DNA of 64,000 bases. Source: Pilaira anomala. Its lineage: Eukaryota; Mucoromycota; Mucoromycetes; Mucorales; Mucoraceae. The position numbers and the translations under genes were made by a program. Location: positions 1 through 64,000 of the forward strand of contig JAIXMQ010000082.1 in the NCBI GenBank assembly GCA_025716855.1, written 5' to 3'. Below the pieces are notes generated by a model. It was not told where the DNA came from. It made no database searches and was given only the letters and a program-made list of their open reading frames with translations. Shown piece by piece: positions 33,880 to 44,563 of this stretch (positions within the stretch are counted from its first letter, which is position 1; each line of letters starts with the position of its first letter).

Positions 33880-34380
33880 GTGACAGACATTTACTATGTG
33901 GAACAATCATCTCTGATAGTTATCCTTTCAAATATGAGTTACAGGTTTTCAATGGTAATATGATACATATACACGTATAAGTCGGAAAAATGATAAAATC
34001 GATTATCTAAAGAAACATGTATCGAGTACTTGACATTAAACTTCAGTCTAAACAAAAACGAAGCATGAATTGTGAAACATAGCCATGAAGAATGATCTAT
34101 TACAATAAAACATGTTGCTGAAAATAAGATGAAAATTCCCCAAGTATTATAACTGGTTGATGTATACCTGATAATTATAAAAGAGGCTTGTCAATCGTAG
34201 AGACAATGATGCTATATATATATTAGACAATTAGATATTTATAGTAGTAGATAAACTTATAGTATCGTAAAATAATGAAGGATGCTGGATCATGTGTAAT
34301 TATATAAGGATATAATATGCTAGTTCACATCAGTATCTCTCCTTAAGAATTTCCGTATGGTATTTAGCCTAGGTCTTTAA
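33526..34380. other. Gene-poor interval
   Basis: A long T run (~33,839-33,876) and A+T-rich sequence; no gene recognised. Confidence 0.4.
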
Positions 34381-34779
34381 GAAGTGATCCGTTACAAGAG
34401 TTAGGCCGTGCACTTGGTTTTGAAAGGTTAAATAAATTGCAAGACCGTAATATTCAAGTCGAAGATTCCAATGTTCTTACTTCTGCTACATAAAGTTATT
34501 TTTACTCGTGGTGAAGAATTTTTAGATAAATCCTTCCATGTTGGAACCAAAGTTATGCGTGCTAGACACAACAAGTTCTCCAAGTTGGATACTAGTTATC
34601 ACCCTAAAGTGTTAACGCTAGTTGCTTCTTTTGACAACGGCACTTGCCAATTAGCTGATAAGAATGGTCGTCTTCTCAAGAGAAGAACTAATATGGCTTC
34701 CTTGCGTCGTTTTCGCGCTCGTACGGGCCAACTAGGTATTGCTGCTTCTGATACTTTGCCTTCAGGCTCGGAGGTATAA
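34381..34779 (+). pseudogene. Retroelement integrase C-terminal fragment
   Basis: Plus-strand sequence whose last ~90 residues (KVMRARHNKFSKLDTSYHPK, then FDNGTCQLADKNGRLLKRRT, ending MASLRRFRARTG) resemble the SH3-like C-terminal module after a gypsy-type or related integrase core. The part before 34,490 continues the theme (LQELGRALGFERLNKLQDRN) but in another frame with a stop, and no core domain is present. It is a higher-GC, well-formed coding remnant in A+T-rich DNA. Called a transposon relic; the exact family is uncertain. Confidence 0.5.
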
Positions 34780-35134
34780 CTGGATTATGAATCGTCACCT
34801 TTCTTCTTTTTTTTTTTCTTGTTGAGTACATTACTAAACTCTAACGTCAAATTATTGTTTGGTCTCATGCGTCTTTATTTTGTTCGATATCTTTCATGTA
34901 TAAAAGGATCTCACATAAACTACAGGTTCATCAATGTTTAATAATATTAATTTATTTAACATAATCTGTAGCTCTAGGCTGAGCTTCACGATATCATCAT
35001 TATCTGGTGTGTATTATTTTCTTTCTTTCTTCACTTCTATAATGAACAAATCAGCGAATTTGCGATGTTGATATTCAAATGCTAGTTTGTAATCAGGAAT
35101 GTAATTAATAGAGCCTGTAAGATGTTTTGACATC
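34780..35134. other. Intergenic, no gene seen
   Basis: A+T-rich, no recognised feature. Confidence 0.4.
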
Positions 35135-35899
35135 TTATGCTTCACGTATATATCTGACTTTAATACTTTGGTAAAAAATCATAGAAATCATAATCTTGTT
35201 CAGTGTGATAGTCGTATTAGTTCCATCGGGAGATATCCAGTTGTTGTTGACATTTATGCGAAGTCTTTCCTTCTTATCACCGATAAAATAGTTATAATAT
35301 GTTGAACATTTAGGGTGTCTTTCAACACTATCAAAACTTTCTTGACCACTATCCATCTCGTCTTCGTCATCTCCTTCTTCAAATAAAGGAGCTTTTTGTT
35401 TTCCTTTTGCTCCTTGATGACTTTGGCTTGGCTCACCTTCAGCTTCAAATAATTGTGATTGCTTACGTGTCAGCACTAACATTGTTAATTTTGACTGTTC
35501 ATACAGTATCTTTTCATTACTTTTCATCTTTACTTTCAACGCGTTACAGCTATATATATTCTTCATCTTCATTTTTATTTGTTTATTTTGATAGAAGTTT
35601 TTGAGAGCTAATCAATATTGTTGTAAGAGTCCATCTTGGCCTTTAAACTTATTTGTTTTATCTACAAGTTTAAACAGACCATTCAATAAAATATCGAGAA
35701 ATTCATCTGCAGATTCAACCCTGTCATCACCATCTCCTTTAAAGTATGATTCTATCACTTTTTTGATATCGCTCCAGTGTTTAGTTTCATCAATTAATAT
35801 CCCTTTTTCCAAGTTCTATTTCTTTCGCTTTTTATCTGACGATACTGTGTTTCCCTTCAACTTATTTAAGATAGGTTTTTTTGGAGTAGTTGTAGACAT
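35135..35899 (-). pseudogene. Hypothetical protein remnant
   Basis: Minus-strand frames start at ATG 35,899 (MSTTTPKKPILNKLKGNTV), hit a stop after 27 codons, then resume in the same frame with LEKGILIDETKHWSDIKKVI and VESADEFLDILLNGLFKLVD to 35,612. A different frame from 35,572 to 35,135 carries an acidic stretch (EEGDDEDEMDSGQES) and YYNYFIGDKKERLRIN. No family recognised. The in-frame stop and frame change suggest a broken gene, but missed introns are possible. Confidence 0.4.
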
Positions 35900-36004
35900 T
35901 TTAAAGAAATAAAAAAATAAAAGAGATATGGACGCGTCGGTTTCTTTTTTTTTTTTTTTTTTTGAATAAATCACCACAATTGGAACCCAAAAAAAAAGTG
36001 ATCA

Positions 36005-36613
36005 CCATTAGGTTTTGAAACAAATCTTTCACTGTTGAAGTGAAAGATTTCTCGTCGGCAAAGAAAGAGAAAGGATTGAAGGGACATAATTGTTCCGACG
36101 TAGAAAGAGGCGAGAGCGAAGAAACAAGACAGAAAGGAGAGACAGGAACACAACAAACAACTTCATTTACGAAAAAAAAAAATCCATCAATGGGATGGAT
36201 TTACAAAGGCCTGCAGAAACTGAACAAACGGAGGAACAGGGAAGATAGGCAAAGGTGCTATTTTAACAAAGAGATCTTTTGAGATTACATTTATAACAAA
36301 GAGAGCTTTAAGCTCCTCGTTTAAAAGGCAAACATCCGGAACGGCAGTTTCTTGAAACAAAGCTATCAATGAGAGAGCCTTACAAACCTCGGCAGAAGAG
36401 GTGGTTTAGTGTACCCAAGCAGGGACAGAGTCAATCTTTAAGACAAAGTTACAATGAGTTGCTTTGAAGTCCTCAAAAAGGAAGGAGGTGGGGGTTATAA
36501 AAGTATAAAAAAAACAATGAGTATAAGCTTACATGAAATATATGGTTACTGCGGACATACTTACGAAAAACAAAGCTAATAGCTGATATTAGGTACAAGA
36601 GCAGGCGAATCAT
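36005..36613 (-). pseudogene. Dead copy of the signal-peptide/Cys-rich protein gene
   Basis: Minus-strand counterpart of the intact gene at 54,064-54,809. The ATG (36,613) and signal-peptide exon (MIRLLLYLISAISF) survive, and so does the GTAAGT donor, but the intron 3' end reads TATAAC where the right copy has TATAGC, so the acceptor AG is lost. In exon 2, GTACACTAA replaces GCACACGAA, giving a stop about 30 codons into the exon. The C-terminal membrane segment is missing because homology ends at 36,005. Long stretches remain close to the intact copy, so inactivation is fairly recent. Confidence 0.85.
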
Positions 36614-37424
36614 CTTAATGAAATAGTTATGAAGAGAAGCTTATATAATAAAAATCATAAAGCATTATCTTCGACGCCCACCATCACTGTTACACATATA
36701 ATGCAAATTTTTTTTTACTGGAATGGTAATTTCTGATAACAATTTTTGTAAAATAGCTTTTACGAATCAGTCATTATTCAATTGTCTTCTTTGAAATTTT
36801 CTGATGGTAACTATACCATATTATAAGCAATGATTATTATTATTATTTTTTTTTTTAAAAAAAAAAACTTGTACACAAGACAAATTTTTTTTTTCAAATT
36901 TCTGAAGCATCAAATAAACAAAAGATAACGCTCAATTTGAAAGCCAATAGTATTAGAGAAGATGATGGAAGATAACTTCATTTTGGTTTAGCTCTTTTCT
37001 TATTTTAGAACAAACTTACGAAATCTTCCTTTTTTTTCATGTTTTATGTCTTTTTAATTATTTATTGGATATTACCATAATACAGGTTGTTTGATTTCCA
37101 CCATATGCTTGCTCCCACACTCCTGGAGTGAGTAAAATATTTTTTTGATAGATCTTTGTCAAAAAAATAAGATAAAAAAAAACATAATTTCTAACGTATG
37201 ACACTTCATTTTGTATCAACTCCATGCATCTATCTAGTTACTTTCATTACAATACATCTATACATGCTTATATTTATTTAATTGAAAGAGATTAATTTTT
37301 TAGCTTAAGCAATAGATGAATGATCTGTTTGTAATAAACTTAGCTCTTTTTTTTTTTAAAAAAAAAAAAAAAAAACTGAAACACTCAAAGACCTTACTAT
37401 ACTAACTATTTAATATCCATTTGA

Positions 37425-37466
<42 letters not shown>

Positions 37467-39025
37467 AAGTTTTCTCTTGTATGATGAAGAAGCTTATTAA
37501 AACGTTAAAAAAAGTTGTTCTATACAGAAAGGAGCATTTTTAATTTCTTCAGCTTATGTGTGCGTGTCTTATCTGGATTATGTATTATCTCTAATAAAAA
37601 TCCAGCAGCGCTTTCATATACTTTTTTTAAAGTAAACTTTAATAATAGAACGGAGAGGGAGAAAAAAAAAAGGCACATATAATGTTACTTGTAATAAAGA
37701 AGAAGCCTTTTTTTCCCATGTAATAAACTTTTAATTGATATTAATCGTATCGACAAACTTATCAAAAAATTCTTATTTGACAGCAATATGTAAAGAGAAG
37801 CGACCAGAAACACGAAATTTTCTAAATTGTTTAGTAATAAAGCCATGAATATTATGACAATACTTTATACATTGATACACTATTGGTACAGTTATCTGTC
37901 ATACAAAAAAACTTGAGTCGTATACGAGCTTATGGTACATAAGGCCATCCCATATGTACGGATATAAACTTGGCGTCTGTCATACAGTACATGTATAATT
38001 ATTCATCTAAATTTCTCTCACTATACGTTTCCTATAATAGAGAGAACAGATACCGTTAAAGGTCGTATTTGTTTGAGGAAGGTATTATATCTATATTTTT
38101 CCTTAACTACAAAAAAATGTCATGTATATATCAGTTATTATACATGTAACGTATGGCATTTATTAATTTATAATTTCACACACTTTTATATACGGGATAT
38201 ATACATGAGAATATAGAAATAAAAATGACACAAGCGGTTAACTAATTTTTCAGTTACATATTCGTATCTCTAAGCATAACAAGTAGGAATTAGGTGGGAC
38301 CAATGGGTCCAATTCGGACCCTTTGGTCCAAAAATAAAATGTACGTTTTTTAATCAAAAATGATTTTTTTGTAACATTCATAGTTTAGTCTTTATAAAAA
38401 AGATCAGAATATTTATATCATATTGTTTTTGAAATCAATTTATTATTTGTCACTTTATTCAATTTTAATCTTTAAAAAAAACAGAAAACTTAAATCTTAA
38501 AAAATATGTGTCTCGCTAACTATGATATCGTGAGCAATTGAAGCATTTCTTGGCAATCAAAAATAGCCTGAATAATTCTTCACAACCCAAATTATTTTAT
38601 AATTGACTGTCAAAGATTCGGACCAAAGATTCTGACTGATTTTAGCAAAACCGTCTCCATACAATGTTCAATTAATACATTTTTTTTTTTCATAATTACA
38701 AAAAGGGCAATGAATTACATAACCTCTATTATTCTATATGTTTATTTCATAAGAAACGAATAACTGTGGAAAAATTGATTTTACAAATTCGGACCAAAGG
38801 GTCCGATTGGGATAATTGCAACTTGAAAATTATATGTGGCTAATAACTATCAAGTATATCGATTACTTAACTCTACAAGTTTTTGATTCGTAAAATTGTA
38901 CGTTTATTTCGATTAAAGTCAAATCTACATAGTTATTTTGTTAACTAATAATTAATAATCAGTCATGTGAAATTAAATTATATAAATATATGCTTTTCTC
39001 CTTTATTATAGAAGGCTGTCATAAC
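36614..39025. other. Conserved non-coding part of the inverted repeat
   Basis: About 2.4 kb without a convincing reading frame, yet closely matched in the right arm (52,170-54,063) apart from the inserted element at 38,280-38,825. It includes a TA microsatellite (~37,430-37,460), poly-A/poly-T stems (36,850 and 37,350) and a sub-block repeated a third time at 43,610-43,985. Possible regulatory or RNA-producing sequence, but matching may simply reflect recent duplication. Confidence 0.6.
38280..38825. mobile_element. Non-autonomous TIR element (MITE-like) in left arm
   Basis: 546 bp with inverted ends: CAAGTAGGAATTA at the left, TAATTGCAACTTG at the right, and an inner inverted repeat CGGACCCTTTGGTCC (38,315-38,329) against GGACCAAAGGGTCCG (38,791-38,805). 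A related CGGACCAAAG motif recurs near 38,620. The right arm lacks the block: its aligned sequence runs straight from AAGCAT to TTATATGGGCC (~52,362-52,382, minus strand). No coding capacity. The target duplication is unclear (A-rich flanks). Confidence 0.8.
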
Positions 39026-40856
39026 TTAAAATCGCTCTAGAACAATCAATTCTCCTACTTCAAACGGCAAACCTTCTTCATAGGGCTCACCCCGGTCTGT
39101 TGAAATACCTTGACCAACTATTTTTGCTGAGAACTCAATGGAGGAGGAATGCCCTTTGGTTTCTGTTAAAATCATTAAAGGTAAACTTTCTTTTAGGTTG
39201 AGATTATAAAAATCAACCACGATACTATCCACCCATTCATCCGTTGAATTTACTGGAATCGTTCCATTCGGTTCTAAACCTTCCAAGCCTTTAAGTTTAT
39301 ATACAACTATGATTCGTAATAAAAAATAAATATAAATCGAGTGTCTTCTAAAAATAATAATAAAAACTCCCCTGTAAATGACTTACCCATATCAACGTAA
39401 AAATCAGTATAACCTGATGGAACCTTAAAATGAAACACTTTCTTGACTCCTACATTGTTTATTATATCACCTTTTTTTAAAAGTATTAACAATTTATCTT
39501 TGCCATCAATGAATTTTCTTGTTTCTCTCTCTCTGTACATTAAACTGACTTCATTGTCGGGGGCACCATCCTTATTTACTTCCACAGCAAATCCATAACT
39601 TCCATTAGACGTCTGTTGTAAGTCTCCAAATCGGAAGCTTTTATAATACATTGACTGCCGGTAAATATCAGAAGGCTGTAAAAGCTGATCAGGAAATTCT
39701 GGTATGACCAAAGTATATGGTTCAATATTTTGTGTTTTGTTGGAAATACCAATCTCTTCTTCCAGTAAATTCGCAAGAATAAGTTGAAGTTGTCTGTTCT
39801 CGGTAAAATAGATCGTACTAAATGCATGTTCTATGTTATTGTATAGTCCAAACAGATCCTTGTTTACCAATGATGCTGATACAACAGAGGCCATATCTCG
39901 TAAAACAGGTTCAAATGAAATATTTATAATGTCTCTAACTGATAAAGACACTACACAATTGCACGTCCTACCTAACTTCATTGTTTCTTTATCATCGAGT
40001 TGTAGGACGTCGTTTCTTTTCAATATCTGTATAGTAAAAGAGTATCGAGTTATTATTTTAAGCAATATAACAATATAACAACATGTATTTAACATACCTT
40101 TTCATATATTAATTCTCTAAAGCGTGTTGTGAATTGCGTTAATATTTCTCTTGAAAACAGGTATTCGCCATTTTCATTATGATTTTGACACACCTGAATT
40201 GCGCTAGTATTTTTAGTCAGATAATTCCACATACTACAGCACAATGAATCATATATATTTTGAGTGGGGATTATTTCATCTTCTAAAGTAATAGCTTCCT
40301 GTACTCCATCTCCCGAACCTATATCAGTGACTATTTGCTTTAAGGTGAGTTGCACATAATCATCATGTAACTGAGCTAATAGGATGCAAGATTTGATTGG
40401 GAATCTCAGTTTGTATCGTTCCTGTATAACCGACAATAATCTTTCACCTTGTATTTCAATCCTTAACTTGCTATATTTATCACACTTTTCTACCAAACCA
40501 CTTTCATAAACAATCTTTTTCAAATCATCTTTTGTGCCTATACTGCACTTTAGTAATCTCTTTTCAATCGAGAGTAAAAACCCAATATTTATTTTCTTCT
40601 TTTCATCTTTTAGTTGCTGACCGAATGGTCCATTGACTTTTAGTAGTTCATTCATATAAGTGAAATACATCAACATAAAAGCTTCAATGTATCTTGGTTC
40701 TTGAGTCGATACTAATGTTTCGTTGTTTAAATGGATGTTTTCTAGTATTTCTTCAAATTGAGCTAACAGGATTTTTGTTTTCTGAGAGTAGTATTCTGGT
40801 ATAAACAGACAATTTAGGTTGTCAATGAGTAAATAATTATTGATAAGTGATATACA

Positions 40857-40905
<49 letters not shown>

Positions 40906-42570
40906 ATTATCAAGTAGGAAGCTATTCTATTTAACATACTTTTCGTTCACCATTAAGGTTGTCACATTTGAAAATTTAAAAAAAGTTTTTAATGGTTGTA
41001 AGCTAAAATTAGTTCTAAAATCAGTATGTAACCATATATCAAGATATTTTTGTATGCAGGCACTGTATACTTACTACTTTTTAGATGTAAAGTAACTATT
41101 ATCTAGGTGCATCTCAATGAGACCATCTTCGTTTACGAGGGAGTATGATAGGAAAGTAGAATTGAATGAAATATCTGTAGATGCATATAGTTAATTGTCA
41201 ATAACCAGCCTTGTCATATATAATTACCTCTTAAACTAACCTATGTTTATTATTCCATCTGCCCCATTTTGTGAAAAGATAGATGAAGACGAAGATTGAT
41301 CTTTTGAAGACAATACACATGGTCTTGAGTTTATATCTGAGTTACGCATAATATCACAAAGATAGTCACCAGCCCCGTTTAAAATTTCGAGTGATTTATC
41401 TTTGAAGCGTATAGTTTCTGTCGTATTGATGTTCGTAGAACTTAACGAATGTACCACAACTTCAATTACAGCTTGCGACCATAAAGAAGAAATATTGCCA
41501 CGGTCAGCAGAGCTATAAAATAATAAGGACTTGCATTTCCTCATTGTGTTAAATGGATAGGGGCCTGTTTTGATATTCAAGTTTATTTTACCAATTTCAA
41601 AACAAATATCATACATATTAAGTGATTCCAGATAGTTTGATTGTGACACATTGAACTTCCATCTATCTCTAACACTAATCCGGAGCATTTTTAGGTTAGC
41701 TACCAGGTTTTCCCGGTCATTCAGGCCAATAATATTCTATTAAAGCGTTTAAAAACACATATCTAATGTCTATTTTTTATTTACCTGCGTTGCAAAGTCC
41801 ATCCTGTCATAAATATATTCCGCTAAGTGAATAAGACTACTTTCTTGAGTGTCACTTGGAAATAACTTGAATTCTAGAAAGGTATGCAAGGAACTTCTAA
41901 TACTTTTTTCAGTCATGATGCATGCTGATGAATGTAAAATTCTCGGACATAAAAGTTCTTCAGGGATATCAAATAAAGAGGGATGGGCTTCTATCAAGTC
42001 AAATTTTATTGACGCTTTTGTTTTGTCTTCAAGATATTCAATTTTGCATAATGTGTAAAGATTTCCTGTTTTAAAGTATCCAGGTCCAATTCCTGTTGAT
42101 GAGCGATTTTTTTTAGTTTGTGCACCGTAGAAAATAGATTCTGTATCAGAAAGAAATAAAAGTCTATCGTTATGGTCGGTTTCTGATATGAGACCAGCTT
42201 GTATAAAGATGGGACGAAGCAGTTGTTCTCTTGTGTTTTGATCCCATTCTCTGGGAATTACACATAAGTAGTGAAGTGAGTCAAGACTTTTACCTTCTTT
42301 GATAAAGTTCACAATTAAACGAATATAATCTGACATTATATGCTCCAAGTTTATCGTATCCTTTTCATTACTTTTCCCTTTCTTGAACGCAGAGTATAGT
42401 TTGTATACAAAGTTGTCAATTTTTACATGATCTTCATTCTTTCTATCTTCCATTTCTTTCCACTGTCGCTCAAATTCATCATTAATATGGTATGGTAATG
42501 ACCAAAGTATAATTTCCTTCTTTTTTTTATCATAAATAATACGATCTTTTACGCTATTATAAAACATCAT
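39026..42570 (-). CDS. HSPA12-like Hsp70-family ATPase
   Basis: Seven exons join in frame (42,570-41,785, 41,736-41,241, 41,174-41,075, 41,002-40,940, 40,857-40,098, 40,026-39,387, 39,306-39,026) for 1041 residues. Residues ~100-150 show the HSPA12 pattern (LCVIPREWDQNTREQLLRPI, FIQAGLI, LFLSDTESIFYG). Later blocks include GDGVQEA and the C-terminal VLRDMASVVSASLV. Such divergent actin/Hsp70-fold proteins are numerous in Mucoromycota; role unknown. The first phosphate motif (DxGTT) is absent, so an upstream exon is missed or the N-terminus is lost. Intron 4 ends in a ~43-base A run (T run on the coding strand). A deleted pseudogene copy lies in the right arm. Confidence 0.75.
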
Positions 42571-44563
42571 TATTAGTATTTAATGATAAAAAAAACAGCG
42601 AACTACGATCTTACAGTGATTTACAGATATTAGGGTTTTTTCTTTGTGAATTTGTACCTATTCTATACTCTATTCTGCCAAATTGTAAATCTTACATGCA
42701 CAAGATCTGTTAAAGTGAGTAAATAATTAATCGATACTGTTACTTACAAATACTAACAGCATGACTATGTTGACGAAGATTATAAACATATTCCATGTTA
42801 AACACTTGAAAAGGCTTTTATAAATGCCCTTGAAAAAAAAAAGGACCTTTTGGAATTATCATGTGCCACATTTAGGTGTAACAAAGTTCTTTTCGCATTT
42901 GGATTTCATTGACCAATGACTTGTTTTAACATTTATCAGTTGATGACAGTTATTTTCATTTAATTGTAAAGTTTGGTAAGAAACAAATAAGCTTGTTCCA
43001 GGACTAAGTAGTCATTCCTTTTTATTTTTTAAATGCCTTACACATCTATAATGTCCAAAGCCTCTTTGTTTATAGAATGTCTTTTCATATATAGAACAGA
43101 CGAGGCAAAATGAATGTGTTTCAGCAATAAGGCTTGGATTAATTTATTCATTTTTCAAGTAATACAAAACTCCTGCCAATCCTTCTCAAATTTGACAATT
43201 CAATAATTATTATCCGATTCAATGTCAACAGAGTGAAAAGAATACACAGTTTTGATTCACTGTTGTGACGAAAAAAAAAAAAAAGGGGGAATGGGTGGTC
43301 GAAGAAGCAGTAGTAGCAAATCAACTCTGTGGATCCAATTTTTTTTTGTCTCGCCGTGGTACCTGAATCATAAGTCCAAAAGCTTGAGCCGAAAGTATTA
43401 TACTAATTTTGTAATTATTATAATAAAATGAATACTGAACTTTCTAAAAGAGCTTTGAATTGTAATCTTCTATTTCAGAAAATGCTACCCAGGATGTTAC
43501 AGTAAAAACTTTAAAAAAGGATACTGTCGAAAACAATTTTGAAGTAGCTAATTAATGCAACATTAATCCACTTTAATAAGTGTCTAAAAGGTGGCGCGTA
43601 CTTACTTTTTTTGTTTACAGTAAACTTTAATAAAAGAAAAGAGAAAGAGAAAAGGAGCACATACAATGTTACTTGTAATAAAGAAGAAGCCTTTTGTTTC
43701 CCCCAACTTGTAATAAACTTTTTATTGGTATTAAACGTATTGACAGGCTCACCAAAAATTCTTATTTGGTAACAACAAAAAAGATTTACAAGAGACACAA
43801 AAATTCCTAAAACGTTTAGTATTGACCATGATAATACTTTATACATTGATAGTTACAGTTATCTGTCATTCAAAAAAAACTCGAGAATTATTTGGGCTGT
43901 ATACGAGCTTATATTACATAAGCCGCGAATTCGGCACACACTACATGTATCAGTTATTCATATAAATTTATACCTCTATAATCAGCATTCATCAACAGCG
44001 TTATATTTATCTTATTTTGTACTTTACTTGTATCCATACTGAGTCTTTAAATAAAATTTTCTGTTCGTTGTGGAAGTACTTATTCAATAACGATATATAT
44101 GAATAATTCAATGTAATTAGTAGTATCAAAGGCTTTTTTTTTCGCTAATATTTTATTTACTGCACATTTATCCATTTAAATAAACTGGACTTCCCTTTTT
44201 AAAATTTAAAGTTAGAGTTCTACATATCTTACTCTAATGCAAAGGGGGGAGGGGATTTATGCATGAATAGTTTTGGTCTCTCCCTCTCTCTTTCCTATTA
44301 CTTTTATTACCGCTTTACAACCGTAAATAAACCACGGAAAATAATGTGATATAGAGTTTACTTGTAAAATGATTCCAGACCTATTTATTTAAAAGCTGTT
44401 AGATATACTCACACACATACACACATGATGTGCTGAGTTGATCCAGATGGAATTAAATCGCAGACTTTTTTTTTACCAGCAAGATATTTTTTTGGGAATC
44501 GTAATTCGATAGGATATTTCGTTTTCTTTTTCTCTCTCCCTTCTTTTTTTTTTTTTTTAAATT
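42571..44563. other. Inner edge of left arm and core flank
   Basis: Up to 43,285 this is inverted-repeat sequence upstream of the HSPA12-like gene. A possible small upstream exon (ATG 42,796 to 42,748, followed by GTAAGT) was seen but could not be joined to a phosphate-1 motif. 43,286-44,563 is core DNA with a partial repeat copy (43,610-43,985) and no gene recognised. Confidence 0.4.
43610..43985. repeat. Third partial copy of an inverted-repeat sub-block
   Basis: Direct copy of about 37,630-38,000 in the left arm (and inverted to ~52,680-53,040). Shared landmarks are AGTAAACTTTAATAA, CAATGTTACTTGTAATAAAG (ATAATG in the left arm), a GAAGAAGCC block, TACTTTATACATTGATA and GTTATCTGTCAT. It is more diverged than the two arms are from each other. 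Confidence 0.75.

Larger units (their letters stand above)
36005..43285. repeat. Left arm of large inverted repeat
   Basis: This block matches the reverse complement of 50,079-54,671. Anchor pairs: 36,009-36,020 with 54,658-54,669, the microsatellite and stem near 37,320-37,450 with 53,190-53,340, 38,000 with ~52,680, 39,026 with 52,169, and 43,190-43,275 with 50,095-50,180. It carries a dead copy of the secreted-protein gene (36,005-36,613), 2.4 kb of conserved non-coding DNA, a 546-bp inserted element and an intact HSPA12-like gene. At its inner end it stops at an A run (43,268-43,285), and so does the right arm. Confidence 0.9.

Noticed and set aside
33688..33906. Lys-rich 72-residue minus-strand frame
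   Set aside because: It is the translation of a ~40-base T run on the plus strand.
36040..36282. Plus-strand 80-residue frame (KKEKGLKGHNC...)
   Set aside because: Antisense of the dead secreted-protein copy, which aligns to the intact minus-orientation homologue.
39832..40078. Plus-strand 81-residue frame
   Set aside because: Shadow of exon 6 of the HSPA12-like gene.
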